Origin: Thioalkalivibrio sp. ALJ16
GTDB taxonomy: Bacteria; Pseudomonadota; Gammaproteobacteria; Ectothiorhodospirales; Ectothiorhodospiraceae
Assembly: GCF_000377345.1 (NCBI RefSeq)
Contig: NZ_KB898037.1
Span: 340,239-404,238, forward strand
Direction: 5' to 3'
Length of the DNA stretch: 64,000 nucleotides
Below are positions 27,952 to 37,636 of this stretch, piece by piece. Below the pieces are notes generated by a model. The model saw only the letters and a program-made list of their open reading frames with translations, was not told where the DNA came from and made no database searches. Made by a program: the position numbers and the translations under genes. Each line of letters opens with the position of its first letter. Position 1 is the first letter of the stretch.

Positions 27952-28213
27952 CCGGACACGGTTCCGCTGGCCACGCCGAGGCAAAGGCCGGTCCCGCCGC
28001 CACATTGCGTTGCTGCTCGCGACGTCGCGCCGACGGCATCCCTCGCGAGAGCATCGGTAGGGCCAGGTCCCTCGGCTGCCCGTGCACGAGTGTAGTCCGG
28101 ACATGTCCTGGGCCTGCGTGTTGTCACCGCACACGGCTTTCTTTGTGCTGCCGTGCCCTTCGTGGTGATTCATGCCCCTGATCTGCTGGTCGCCGCCTGT
28201 AGTGCATGGCGCC
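27952..28213. other. Intergenic stretch with a CTTCGTGGTG-type motif
   Basis: No gene is supported here; an open minus-strand frame across it and into the upstream gene is a shadow. At about 28138-28171 is TTCTTTGTGCTGCCGTGCCCTTCGTGGTGATTCAT (stated here as the blocks TTCTTTGTG, CCCTTCGTGGTG, ATTCAT), which resembles a CTTCGTG-rich repeat I recall from many bacterial intergenic regions. The palindromic copy C follows directly. Confidence 0.45.
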
Positions 28214-28460
28214 TTAGGGAAACGCAACGCTGTGCGCGCGCCCGTTTTTGATCAACAACGGGCGGCCGAGCCCCTGCTCTCAATGGTTTGTGGGGTTGGT
28301 GCCCCCCCCTGATTCTGAATGAATATGGCCCGATCCTGCGTTGCGCCCCGCAATCCATCAAAAACGGGCGGGTAGAACCACTACCCACTGCACGACGCGC
28401 CTTGTCTCGGAAAACAGGGGGCACCAGCGCGGACGTGCGATTTAATCAGCGTTTCCTTAG
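28214..28460. repeat. Palindromic repeat, copy C (shortened, about 247 bp)
   Basis: It begins TTAGGGAAACGCAACGCTG, shares CGCGCGCCCGTTTTTGAT, GGGCGGCCGAG, GGGGTTGGTGCCCC, GATCCTGCGTTGCG, ACGGGCGGGTAGAACCACTA and GCGCCTTGTCTCGG with copy B in the same orientation, and ends ATTTAATCAGCGTTTCCTTAG. About 70-100 bp near the left end of copy B are absent. The last bases contain the stop codon (TTA on this strand) of tamB. Confidence 0.8.
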
Positions 28461-31400
28461 CGTTCGATCCGGTAGATCAGGTCGACCGACTGCTCCGTGG
28501 TGCCGGAGGCAGTTTCCACGCTCAGGTTGCGCGTCAGCTCGTAGCGCAGCAGGACCTTCGAGGTGTTGTCGAACAACCCGATGGAGTAGCGCAGCAGGAG
28601 TCTTGGCGAGAGGTACAGACCCAGGGTCAGCGCGCTCTCGTCCAGCCCGCCCTCGGTATCCAGTTCCACCTCGTCCAGGCCCAGTTCGCGGCCGATGCGC
28701 TCGGTGATCACCGCGCCCTGTTCCAGCCCGTAGGCCGCCGCGGCGGCGGCGATCATGTTGCCGTCCGATTGTGACGCGCCCGACAGGGGCCGCCCGGTCA
28801 GCAGGAACGACATCGCCTCGGTCTCGTCCATCGGTGGCTCCGAGATGACCCGCGAGCGCAGGTTGTCCGGCGTACCCCGGATCTCGAGGCCGACCGTCAC
28901 GTTGTACTCGCGCACGGTGCGCACCGCGCGCAGGTCCAGTTCCGGGTTCTCCGCCGGCCCCTGGAAGATGAGGCTGCCGCGTTCCACTCGCAGATCCTGG
29001 CCGTAGTCGCTGTACTGGCCCTCGGGGATGGTGATCTCGCCGAAGAGCTGAGTGGGCTGCCCGGTGATCTCCTCGACATCCACCTCGCCGGCGAAGCGCG
29101 CGGTCAGGCCAAAGCCGTCGAAGCGCACGTCGTCGCCCAGCCGGATCCGGATCCGGATGTCGGTCTTCAGCCCCTGGGCCTCCTGGATCTCCTCGCCGAG
29201 GATGATCTCGTCGCCGGAGACCCGGATCGCGCCCGGCGGCAGATCCGGCGGGCGGATGCGCGCCCAGGGCAGGAACACCTCGCCGCGCACGCGAATGCCG
29301 TCGGCGGGGGTGAAGACCAGCTGCAGGTCCGGTGTGATGCGGGCCTCGGCGTCCACCCGGTTGACCACCAGGAAGTCCGTGCCGGCCAGATTCAGTTCGG
29401 CGCGCGGGCCGTCGCCCCCGAGATCGACCCGGCCGTCGAGGTCGATGCCGCCATCTCCCGACTCCAGCCGCCCGGAGAGCGTCAGCTCCTCGGCCGATAC
29501 CACGCGGGCCGTGATCTCGGGGATCACAACGTCGATACCCGCCTCCGGGATCAGCACGCCCCCGTCGCGGAAGGCCAACTCACCCTCCACCAGCGGTGCG
29601 TCGAGGCGGCCGCCAAAGTCCAGGCGGGCGTCCAGGGAACCCCTGAGGCGCTGGATCTCGGGGCTCAGGGCGGCCAGCCAGGCCAGGTCCTCGAGGCGCG
29701 CGACCAAGTCACCGTCCAGGCGCAGGTCCTCGCCGTCCGGTCGCAGGCGGACGTCGCTGCGGGCGGTTCCGCCCTCCAGGAAGTCGAGGCGCAGGGCGGC
29801 GTCCACGTCGCGGTCGCGTACCCGGGCGGTCAGGCGCACATCGCGATAGGGCACATCTTCCAGATCCCCGTCCTCGTCCCGCACGATCAGGTGGCTGTCG
29901 GTCGGGGTCACGGACAGGTCTGCCGCCAGGATGCCGTCGGGGTCGAGGCGGCCGCTGGCCTCGGCGTTCAACTCGCCGGCGATGGCCAGTTCCGGCGGCA
30001 GGAAGGGCTCCAGCCACGCCAGGTCCAGAGCCCGGATGCCGGCATCGAATTCCGCCCCTGCGGTGGCGCTCCAGCGGGCCTCGGTACACAGGCGTGCCTC
30101 GTCCCGCGCCAGGCACAGGCGTCCCAGCTGTGCCTGCTCGGGCCCGCCCTCCAGCGCGACCGGTTCGGCCAGGTGCCAGGCCCCGGCGGCGGGCTGGTCC
30201 AGGTCCAGTCGTGCGAGCTGTCCGCGCCAGTGCAGGGTCTCGGGGTCCAGGCCGCCGCGCAGCGCCAGTTCCAGTGAGCCCAGGTTTGTCGCATCTGCGG
30301 CAAGGGTGACGCGGTGTTCATCCACGCGGCCGGAGGCGTCCAGCCGTAAAGACTCCACCCGAATACCGTCGCCCGGTTCCAGCCCGGTCAGGCGCAGCTC
30401 GATCTCGGCGGGTGCGGCTACCTCGAGGCCCGCATCGGCCTGCAATTCCAGCCGTTCCAGGGTGATGTCCGCCAGTCGCAGGCCGGCGCCGCTGCCGCGC
30501 GCCGCGACGCGCGGACGCTCGGGGTCCCCCGTGATACGCGCATCCAGTTCCAGCCGGCCGCCAAGGTCGGGCCAGGCCCGGTCCAGCTCCGGTGCATCCA
30601 GTTGCAGTTCGAAGTCGAGGGCGTCGGCCCACTCGCCGCGGGCGCTCAGCGTGTTGCGCCCCAGTGCCAGGTCCAGGCGGTCTACGCGCAGGTGTTCGCC
30701 CTCCAGCGCGAGGTCCGCCTGACCGGAGACGGGCTGTTCGCGCAAGTTGCCCTCCAGGCGTTGCAGTCGGGCCTGGAGGCGCGGGCGGCCGTCGGCGTCC
30801 AGGTGTCCCGCGCTGGTCAGGGCCAGCGCGAGCTGGCCGGGGAGTTCGGCGGCCACCTGCGACGGGTCCAACCCCTCGCCGTCCAGCGCGAGGTCCCACG
30901 CCAGGCCGTCGGTCCAGTCGAGTTCGCCGCTCAGGCTCAGCCGGGCACCCGTGTCGGTGGCGAGCTGCAGGCGCTCGATCTGGCTGCCGGTCTCGGTCAG
31001 CGCGACCCGGGCGTCACCCGTGATGTCGATCCCGCGCAGTCGGGCCTGCAACGGGGCCAGCTCGAGCTGCGCGGCGAGGCCACCGCTGGCGGGTGCGTAG
31101 TCGCCGTCCAGTGCCACGCGCAGTTGTTCAATACGGCCGTCCAGCTCCGGGTGCAGGCGTGCCAGTTCCGGGGCGGCGAGGTCCAGCCCGAGGTCGAAGG
31201 CGATGCGGTGATCCGGATCGGCCAGGTCGCCGGCCAGGCCCGTGGCCGCGCCCGCCAAATCCAGCCGCGCGAGGTCGCGGATGGCCAGGCGGGTGTCCTC
31301 GATGCCGGCCTCGCCATTGGCCACCCATGCGTTCAGGCTCCCGGTGATCGGGTGATTTTCGAAATGTCCTTCCAGTTCAGTGACGCTCGCGCGTGCCTCC

Positions 31401-32608
31401 AGGGCGGCCAGGGGCGGGGCGTCGGCCCCCAGCGGAAGGCGGCCCTGCAGCTGCGCCTTCAGGTGTTCGATCCCGGCATCCGCCTCCAGGCCCAGCGGCG
31501 CCGGCGTCAGCTGACGCGCCTCCAGGGTCAGGTCCCAGTCCAGGGCGTCGTCGAAGCGGACCGGGCCGGACAGGGCGAACCGACCGGCTTCGGAGACGAT
31601 CTCCAAGCCTTCAAGATGCAGCGATTCGAGGTCCCCTCGTGCACGGGTGTTCAGCGCGATGCGCGGCCAGGGTGCGAGGGTGGCGGCCGTATCGATCTCC
31701 AGGGTCCAGGCCTCCGGTGTGCCGCGCGCGTCGAGGTACCCGGCTTCCACATGGATGCTCTGTTCCGGATCGAGGTGGTAGGCGAAGGGCTGCCACTGCG
31801 CGGTCAGTTCCAGCTCCGGCGTGGCGAACAGCTCGCGGGCACTGGCATGCAGGCTCAGCTCGATGCCGGCGCGCAGGTCATGGTCCACCTGTACGCGTTC
31901 CCGCAGGGCCCCGGTGACCCGCAGCTCGCCATGTGCCTCGTCGGTTCCCAGGCCCTCGGCGGCCGTCTCGGGCAGGGGTGCCTGCCACTGGCCACGCAGC
32001 TCGAGCGGATAGTCCCCGTCGGTCTCGATCTCGCCGGTCAGCCGGGCGCGGATCTCCGGCATGTCCAGTTCCAGCGCCTGCAGCTCGACCCGCGAACCAC
32101 GCGCCCGGGCGCCGCTGGTCAGGCGGGTGATGGTGGCCAGTGGCTCGCCGGCCTGAAGGATCTCCAGGTCCTCGACGCGCAGCTGGCCCAGGCGTATCGC
32201 CAGCGGTAGCCGGATGGATTCAGGCAGCGCGAAGGGTTTGTCGTCGGAGACCGCCTCGGGGTCGGGCGGCGGGAGATCGACGCGCATGCCCGTGGCGGCC
32301 AGCACCCGGATGTTCAGTTCCCCGCGCAGCAGGCTGCGGGCACTGACGCCGATGCGGCCCGCGGGCAGATCGATCTCCGGGCCGTCGGGGAGGGCCAGGT
32401 ACAGTCCGTGCAGCCGCAGTTCGGTAAACAGCGTTCCCTCGACCCGATCGATGCGCAACTCGACCGGGGCCAGGCGCTGGCCCTGCTCGGCCAGCCAGCG
32501 GGTGCCGGACTCGGTGGCGAGCAGTCCCGCCAGGGTGCCGAGCAGCACGATCACCAGCGTGAGGACGGTGGACAGCCCCCACAGCGTGGCGCGCAACAGC
32601 CGCTTCAC
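28457..32608 (-). CDS. tamB: Translocation and assembly module inner-membrane subunit
   Basis: This 1383 aa AsmA-like/DUF490 protein has an N-terminal signal anchor (residues 4-32, ATLWGLSTVLTLVIVLLGTLAGLL), a very long repetitive beta-groove region, and the conserved C-terminal DUF490 domain (GEITIPEGQYSDYGQDLRV, RGSLIFQGPAENPELDLRA, MSFLLTGRPLSG). TamB bridges inner and outer membranes and is linked to lipid transport and outer-membrane protein assembly with TamA. The GTG start at 32608 overlaps the tamA stop (GTGA). Its TAA stop lies in the end of repeat copy C. Confidence 0.95.
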   Translation of the reverse strand: MKRLLRATLWGLSTVLTLVIVLLGTLAGLLATESGTRWLAEQGQRLAPVELRIDRVEGTLFTELRLHGLYLALPDGPEIDLPAGRIGVSARSLLRGELNIRVLAATGMRVDLPPPDPEAVSDDKPFALPESIRLPLAIRLGQLRVEDLEILQAGEPLATITRLTSGARARGSRVELQALELDMPEIRARLTGEIETDGDYPLELRGQWQAPLPETAAEGLGTDEAHGELRVTGALRERVQVDHDLRAGIELSLHASARELFATPELELTAQWQPFAYHLDPEQSIHVEAGYLDARGTPEAWTLEIDTAATLAPWPRIALNTRARGDLESLHLEGLEIVSEAGRFALSGPVRFDDALDWDLTLEARQLTPAPLGLEADAGIEHLKAQLQGRLPLGADAPPLAALEARASVTELEGHFENHPITGSLNAWVANGEAGIEDTRLAIRDLARLDLAGAATGLAGDLADPDHRIAFDLGLDLAAPELARLHPELDGRIEQLRVALDGDYAPASGGLAAQLELAPLQARLRGIDITGDARVALTETGSQIERLQLATDTGARLSLSGELDWTDGLAWDLALDGEGLDPSQVAAELPGQLALALTSAGHLDADGRPRLQARLQRLEGNLREQPVSGQADLALEGEHLRVDRLDLALGRNTLSARGEWADALDFELQLDAPELDRAWPDLGGRLELDARITGDPERPRVAARGSGAGLRLADITLERLELQADAGLEVAAPAEIELRLTGLEPGDGIRVESLRLDASGRVDEHRVTLAADATNLGSLELALRGGLDPETLHWRGQLARLDLDQPAAGAWHLAEPVALEGGPEQAQLGRLCLARDEARLCTEARWSATAGAEFDAGIRALDLAWLEPFLPPELAIAGELNAEASGRLDPDGILAADLSVTPTDSHLIVRDEDGDLEDVPYRDVRLTARVRDRDVDAALRLDFLEGGTARSDVRLRPDGEDLRLDGDLVARLEDLAWLAALSPEIQRLRGSLDARLDFGGRLDAPLVEGELAFRDGGVLIPEAGIDVVIPEITARVVSAEELTLSGRLESGDGGIDLDGRVDLGGDGPRAELNLAGTDFLVVNRVDAEARITPDLQLVFTPADGIRVRGEVFLPWARIRPPDLPPGAIRVSGDEIILGEEIQEAQGLKTDIRIRIRLGDDVRFDGFGLTARFAGEVDVEEITGQPTQLFGEITIPEGQYSDYGQDLRVERGSLIFQGPAENPELDLRAVRTVREYNVTVGLEIRGTPDNLRSRVISEPPMDETEAMSFLLTGRPLSGASQSDGNMIAAAAAAYGLEQGAVITERIGRELGLDEVELDTEGGLDESALTLGLYLSPRLLLRYSIGLFDNTSKVLLRYELTRNLSVETASGTTEQSVDLIYRIER

Positions 32609-34383
32609 AGGTCCGGCCCCATGGAGAAGTGGATGCGGAAGTCGTCGTCCGAATCCGGGCCGTGAGCCAGGTCCACGCGGATGGGCCCGACCGGGGAGCG
32701 CCAGCGTACGCCGACCCCGACCCCGTAGACCGGGTCGAATTCGTCCCATTCGTCCACCACGTTGCCGGCATCGACAAACATGGCGGCGCTCCAGTTGCCC
32801 GCGACCGGGTAGTCGTATTCGACACTGCCGACCACCTTGTGACGCCCGCCGATCACGTCGCCGTCCGCGTTGCGCGGCCCCACGCGCTGGTAGCCGTAGC
32901 CGCGGATGCTGGCGTCGCCCCCGGCGTAGAAACGCAGCGAGCTGGGCAGGTCCTGCACCGCGTCCACGTCGGTGAAGCCGGCGTCCGCGCGCGCCAGGAC
33001 ACGGCCCTTACCGAGACCGCGCACGATCTTGCCGCTGGCCAGGATCTGCGCGAAGGAGGTGCTGGACAGGATCTCCTCGCGGGCGCCCTGCGCCGTGGCC
33101 TCGAAGCGGTAGCCCCGTCGCGGCGTCATCGGGTCGTCGGCATCCATACGGCTGATGCGATAGGACGGGATCAGCAGCTGGCTGCGTCCGCGGTCATCCT
33201 CGCTCGCGACATAGTCCTCGTACTCGTAGCGCAGCCCCTCGGTGGTCTGCCAGCCGCTGCGGCGTTGCAGGATACGGTTGGCCCCGATCTGGAAGCGGTC
33301 GGACTCCTGGGTGTCGGTCTTTTCCGTGCGGTAGGTGGTGAACAGGTTCAGGCGTTCACGCAGCGGGTCGCGCAGCGGGATCTCGTAGTTGTAGCCGATG
33401 CCGGAGCGCACCGGGGACGCCTCGATCTCGGCCTGGTAGCGGTGGCCCCGGGTATTGGCGTAGCGATGTTCGTAGCGCAGGCGGATGCGCGGTCCGATAT
33501 CGGTGGAGTAGCCGATGCCGGCCTCGTAGCTGTGGCGTTTGCGTGGTTCCAGCTCCGCGAGGATCGGGACTTCCAGCCCGTCCGCCGCATCGCGCTGCGG
33601 CCGCACCCGCACGGCACCGAAGTAGCCGCTGTCGTTGAGGTTGCGCTGCAGGGCGATGATCTGTGCCGAGCTGTAGGGATCGCCCTCCTCGAACGGCACC
33701 ATGCGCTGCAGGAAGTCGTCCGCCAGGATGTCCTGTTCGATGTGCACGCGACCCATGCGGTAGCGATCCCCGGTCTCCATGTGCAGCCGGATCGCCGCGG
33801 TGCGGCCTTCGCGGTCGACTTCCAGGCGCCGAGTGTGCAGGTCGGCGTCGAAATAGCCGCGATCGGCGGCGATCCGCGTCATGCGGTTGCGCAGAGCCTC
33901 GTAGTGATCGTGGCGCAGGGTGTCGCCCGGACGGATATCGGTCTGGCTGCGTACGGCCTCGAAGCCGAGGTCGTCGGCGCCCGCGCCGGTGATCTGGATA
34001 TCGATGTGTTCCACCGTGGTTGGCGGCCCCGGTTCCACGGTAATGCGGATTTGCCAGCAGGCATCGTCGCGTTCGAAGGCCAGCTCCAGCTCGGGGTCGT
34101 AGAAGCCGATGGCGCGCAGGGCATTGCGGGCGCGTTCCTCGGTGTCGCGCAGCAGTCGGCGCTCGCGAAAGCCGGGCAGGTCGCAGGGGTGGCGGGCGAG
34201 GTTGATGCTGTTGCGGATGTTGCCACGCTGGGCCTCGGTGCCGCCTTCGATCGCCAGCCCGGGGGTCGGTCCGTTCTCCGCGCTGGCCGGGGCCGCCAGC
34301 GCCAGCAGCGCAAGGAGCAGCATGGCCAGGCCTGGACCTGGGCCCCTGGTGCGGTGGACGCCGTGGATGCGGGCAGGGTTCAT
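32605..34383 (-). CDS. tamA: Translocation and assembly module outer-membrane subunit
   Basis: A 592 aa Omp85-family protein with a signal peptide cleaved near residue 34 (APASAENG), three POTRA domains (about 35-265) and a beta barrel. Family signs include RRLLRDTEERARNALRAIGFYD, RVHIEQDILADDFLQRMVPF, the substrate-loop-like SIRGYGYQRVGPR and barrel end WRSPVGPIRVDLAHG with final FSMGPDL. It pairs with TamB, overlapping it by 4 nt. I chose ATG 34383 because it places the signal peptide at the N-terminus; ATG 34422 would add 13 residues. Confidence 0.94.
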   Translation of the reverse strand: MNPARIHGVHRTRGPGPGLAMLLLALLALAAPASAENGPTPGLAIEGGTEAQRGNIRNSINLARHPCDLPGFRERRLLRDTEERARNALRAIGFYDPELELAFERDDACWQIRITVEPGPPTTVEHIDIQITGAGADDLGFEAVRSQTDIRPGDTLRHDHYEALRNRMTRIAADRGYFDADLHTRRLEVDREGRTAAIRLHMETGDRYRMGRVHIEQDILADDFLQRMVPFEEGDPYSSAQIIALQRNLNDSGYFGAVRVRPQRDAADGLEVPILAELEPRKRHSYEAGIGYSTDIGPRIRLRYEHRYANTRGHRYQAEIEASPVRSGIGYNYEIPLRDPLRERLNLFTTYRTEKTDTQESDRFQIGANRILQRRSGWQTTEGLRYEYEDYVASEDDRGRSQLLIPSYRISRMDADDPMTPRRGYRFEATAQGAREEILSSTSFAQILASGKIVRGLGKGRVLARADAGFTDVDAVQDLPSSLRFYAGGDASIRGYGYQRVGPRNADGDVIGGRHKVVGSVEYDYPVAGNWSAAMFVDAGNVVDEWDEFDPVYGVGVGVRWRSPVGPIRVDLAHGPDSDDDFRIHFSMGPDL

Positions 34384-34608
34384 GGAATGATGATAGCGGT
34401 TGTAAGGGTGTGGCCGATGCATGCACGGTCAGGCGCGCGTGAGGTACTGATATGCAGGTCCGTTGTCGTGTCCGCCAGCGCGCAACAGGGGGCGGGAGTG
34501 TCCGGGCCCCGATGCATCCGTTTCGCGATGATGGTGTGCGTGGGCTTCGGAACGCACCGGGCGATGCGAGTTCCCGGCGACGGGTTCGGCCGTCAGTGCG
34601 GGTCCGCC

Positions 34609-35718
34609 TCAGCCGGCGGGGCAGTCGACCCCGCTGCCGCGAGAGAACACCACCAGGTGCGTGAAGTCGAGTCGCAGGCGCACGTGTTCGCCAATCACGA
34701 AGTTGTCGTGACTGGGTGCCATGCACAGGACGCTTATCCCGTCGGGCATGCGCAGGGTGTAGAGGAAGTCCGCCCCGCGAAAGGCCTTGTCGATGACCTC
34801 GGTCTGGAGGGTGCCGGCCTCGTTGTCGATCGCGATGTCGTCGGGGCGGACCAGGACATCGACCGCCGCGCCGGGGGGCAGCGATTCCGACAGGGTGCCC
34901 TCGATCTGCCCGAAGGTGGTGTCGACCACGTGCTCGGCGCAGACCATGCCCGGAACCAGTGTGCCTTCACCGACAAAGTCGGCGACGAAGCGGTCGGCCG
35001 GGCGGTGATAGAGGTTGTAGGCGGTATCCCACTGGGCCACGCGGCCCTGGTGGATCACGGCGATGCGATCGGCAAAGGCGAAGGCCTCGTGCTGGTCGTG
35101 GGTTACCAGGATGGCGGTGGTGTTCTCGGCACGCAGGATGCGGCGTACCTCGCGTGCGAGTTCGCTGCGCAGCTCCACGTCCATGCTGGAGAACGGCTCG
35201 TCCAGCAGCAGCAGCTTGGGTCGCGGGGCCAGCGCCCGGGCCAGCGCGATGCGCTGCTGCTGACCGCCGGACAGGGCGTGCGGGTAGGAGCCGCCATAGC
35301 CGGAGAGGCCGACCAGCTTGAGCAGGGCATGGATGCGCGCGTCGCGGTCCTTGCGGCTCCAGTCGCGAATGCCGAAGGCGATATTGTCGGCCACGCTGAG
35401 GTGCGGAAACAGCGCGAAGTCCTGGAACACCATGCCCACGCCGCGCCGTTCCGGGGGGGTGGTGTGGCGGGCATCGGAGACGGTGCGCCCGTCGAGCTGA
35501 ATGCTGCCCTGCATCAGTGGCTCGAAGCCGGCGATGGCGCGCAGCAGTGTGGTCTTGCCACAGCCGGATGGCCCCAGCAGGCAGCCGATCTGGCCCTTGG
35601 CGAGGGCCAGCGACACCTGGTGGATCACGGCCTGGCCGTCATAGCCGATATCGACCCGGTCGAGGGCGACGAGCGGCGTGTGGGGCACCTGCAGGGTGGC
35701 TTCGCTGGGCTGGGTCAT
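34609..35718 (-). CDS. fbpC: Ferric iron ABC transporter ATP-binding protein
   Basis: The 369 aa ATPase has Walker A GPSGCGKTTLL (about residue 50), Q-loop VFQDFALFPHLSV, signature LSGGQQQRIALARAL near 150, Walker B LLLLDEPFSSMD and H-loop VTHDQHEAFAF. The C-terminal third is a TOBE-like domain (VLVRPDDIAI, VVFSRGSG). Length and the context of permease and substrate-binding genes give the FbpC assignment. It overlaps fbpB by 4 nt (ATGA). No terminator seen downstream before the tamA leader. Confidence 0.93.
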   Translation of the reverse strand: MTQPSEATLQVPHTPLVALDRVDIGYDGQAVIHQVSLALAKGQIGCLLGPSGCGKTTLLRAIAGFEPLMQGSIQLDGRTVSDARHTTPPERRGVGMVFQDFALFPHLSVADNIAFGIRDWSRKDRDARIHALLKLVGLSGYGGSYPHALSGGQQQRIALARALAPRPKLLLLDEPFSSMDVELRSELAREVRRILRAENTTAILVTHDQHEAFAFADRIAVIHQGRVAQWDTAYNLYHRPADRFVADFVGEGTLVPGMVCAEHVVDTTFGQIEGTLSESLPPGAAVDVLVRPDDIAIDNEAGTLQTEVIDKAFRGADFLYTLRMPDGISVLCMAPSHDNFVIGEHVRLRLDFTHLVVFSRGSGVDCPAG

Positions 35719-37478
35719 GGCGTATTGGTCGTGCCTGCGGGCATGGCGAGGGGTTTGGGTGGCGGTTCCGGGTCCGTGCCGCGGCTGCGATCCTGCTGGC
35801 CGGGACGCGAGCGGCCGATAGTCATCGACAGCAGGATAACGGGTACGAGTCCAACCAGCACGATCGCGAGGGCGGCGCTGGACGACTCGGCCAGGCGTTC
35901 GTCGCCGGCCAGCTCGAAGGCGCGCACCGCGAGGGTGTTGAAGTCGAACGGGCGCAGGATCAGGGTGGCCGGTAGTTCCTTGAGAACGTCGACAAACACC
36001 AGCAGCAGGGCCGTCAGCAGGGTGCCGCGCATGATCGGCAGATGCACCCGGGTCAGGGTCTGTAGCGGGCGCATCCCCAGCGAACGGGCGGCGTCATCCA
36101 TGCTCGGCTGGATCTTGCCGAGACCGGCCTCCACCGTTTGCAGCGACACCGCGAGAAAGCGCACGGCATAGGCAAACAGCAGGGCAAACACGGTGCCGGA
36201 CAGCAGCAGGCCCGTCGACAGCCCGAAGGTGCTGCGCATGAAGCTGTCGAGGGCGTTGTCGAAGGCGGCGAACGGGATCATCACGCCAATCGCGATGACG
36301 ATGCCGGGGACGGCGTAGCCCATGCCGGCCACGCGGACCGCGATATGGGTAAAGCGGCCGCCTTCCAATCGCCGGGCATAGGCCAGAAGCAGGGCCAGGC
36401 TGACGGCGATGGCCGCCGCGGCCGCGGCCAGCCAGAAGGTATTGAACACCAGGCGTGCGAAACGTGCGTTCAGCCACTGCTCGGGGGTCTGCAGGGTCCA
36501 CAGGCCGAGCTGCAGAGCCGGGAGCAGAAAGCCGAGCAGCACCGGCAGCAGGCAGGCGAAAAAGGCGGCCGCGGCCTTCCATCCGCGCAGCTGATAGCGC
36601 GGCAGGGTGGAGTAGCGCCGGCTGGTGTGGTGGAAGCGGGCCTTCGCCCGCGACCAGCGCTCGAGCACGATCAGGACGAACACGAAGGTCAGCAGCACGG
36701 TGGCGAGCTGGGCGGCGGCGGCCGGGTCGCCAAGGCCGTACCAGGTACGGAAGATGCCGGTGGTGAAGGTGCTGACGCCGAAATAGGCGACGGTGCCGTA
36801 ATCGGCCAGCGCCTCCATCAGCGCCAGGGTGAGGCCGGCGATGATGGCCGGCCGCGCCAGCGGCAGGGCCACCCGGCGAAAGCCGCCAAACGGGCCGGCC
36901 CCCAGGGTGCGGGACACCTCCAGCACGCAGACCGACTGCTCCAGAAAGGCCGCGCGACTGAGCAGGTACACATACGGGTACAGCACCAGAATCAGCATGA
37001 CCATCGCCCCGCCGATGGAGCGGATCTCGGGGAACCAGTATTCGCCATAACCCAGTCCGGTGAGCTCCCGGATCAGCCCCTGCACCGGGCCGCTGAAGTC
37101 GAGCATGCCGGTGTAGGTGTAGGCGATGATGTAGGCCGGCATTGCCAGAGGCAGCATGAGCGCCCACTGGAAGATCCGGCGCCCGGGGAATTCGCAGACG
37201 CTGACCAGCCATGCCACCGGTACGCCGATCAGCAGGACGCCGATCCCGACCCCGACCAGCAGCAGTAGCGAGTTGGTCACGTACTCGGCGAGGACCGTTT
37301 CGCGCAGGTGCTGCCATACCTCGCCGGCAGGGACGAAGATGTGCCCGAAGATGACCAGGATCGGCAGTGCCAGCGTGAGCGCGACCACAAAGGCAACGGC
37401 CGACCAGAGACTGAAAGGCAGTCGCCAGCGGTCCGGCCGGGCGGCCGGTGCAGTCAGGGTGGAGGTCGGCTCGGTCAT
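35715..37478 (-). CDS. fbpB: Ferric iron ABC transporter permease
   Basis: A 587 aa permease with two fused binding-protein-dependent transport modules and about twelve membrane helices. Each half carries an EAA loop, e.g. LEVSRTLGAGPFGGFRRVALPLARPA near residue 183 and DAARSLGMRPLQTLTRVHLPIMRG near 480. Fused six-plus-six permeases are typical of FbpB. It lies between the substrate-binding gene (158 nt upstream with a hairpin) and fbpC (overlap). Would move Fe(III) across the inner membrane. Confidence 0.94.
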   Translation of the reverse strand: MTEPTSTLTAPAARPDRWRLPFSLWSAVAFVVALTLALPILVIFGHIFVPAGEVWQHLRETVLAEYVTNSLLLLVGVGIGVLLIGVPVAWLVSVCEFPGRRIFQWALMLPLAMPAYIIAYTYTGMLDFSGPVQGLIRELTGLGYGEYWFPEIRSIGGAMVMLILVLYPYVYLLSRAAFLEQSVCVLEVSRTLGAGPFGGFRRVALPLARPAIIAGLTLALMEALADYGTVAYFGVSTFTTGIFRTWYGLGDPAAAAQLATVLLTFVFVLIVLERWSRAKARFHHTSRRYSTLPRYQLRGWKAAAAFFACLLPVLLGFLLPALQLGLWTLQTPEQWLNARFARLVFNTFWLAAAAAAIAVSLALLLAYARRLEGGRFTHIAVRVAGMGYAVPGIVIAIGVMIPFAAFDNALDSFMRSTFGLSTGLLLSGTVFALLFAYAVRFLAVSLQTVEAGLGKIQPSMDDAARSLGMRPLQTLTRVHLPIMRGTLLTALLLVFVDVLKELPATLILRPFDFNTLAVRAFELAGDERLAESSSAALAIVLVGLVPVILLSMTIGRSRPGQQDRSRGTDPEPPPKPLAMPAGTTNTP

Positions 37479-37579
37479 TGATTGCGAATAATAAAGGTTC
37501 TTGTTTCGGGTGCCATCAAGGCTGCGTGCCGAGTGTCGGATTCACGATCCGGATGCACTATCGGGCCGCACTGGCAAGC

Positions 37580-37610
37580 AGAACGCCCCCGGGGATGCCG
37601 GGGGCGTTCT
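37580..37610 (-). terminator. GC-rich hairpin between fbpA and fbpB
   Basis: AGAACGCCCCCGG, a five-base loop, and CCGGGGGCGTTCT form a perfect 13 bp stem. No T run follows on either strand, so it is more likely an mRNA-stabilising or attenuating element that lets fbpA be made in excess over the permease than a full terminator. Confidence 0.6.
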
Positions 37611-37636
37611 GCCGTCGGTGGGCGGTTCAGGCCGGG

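Noticed and set aside
27532..28227. 231-codon - strand frame
   Set aside because: Antisense to the CPYC thioredoxin gene and runs through a non-coding intergenic motif.
34384..34608. A 70-codon + strand frame after the tamA start
   Set aside because: Arg/Gly-rich translation with no ribosome site or features; treated as leader sequence between tamA and fbpC.
32629..36171. 1180-codon open frame on the + strand
   Set aside because: Antisense to tamA and fbpC/fbpB, whose real products have strong motifs; no ribosome site or domain seen.
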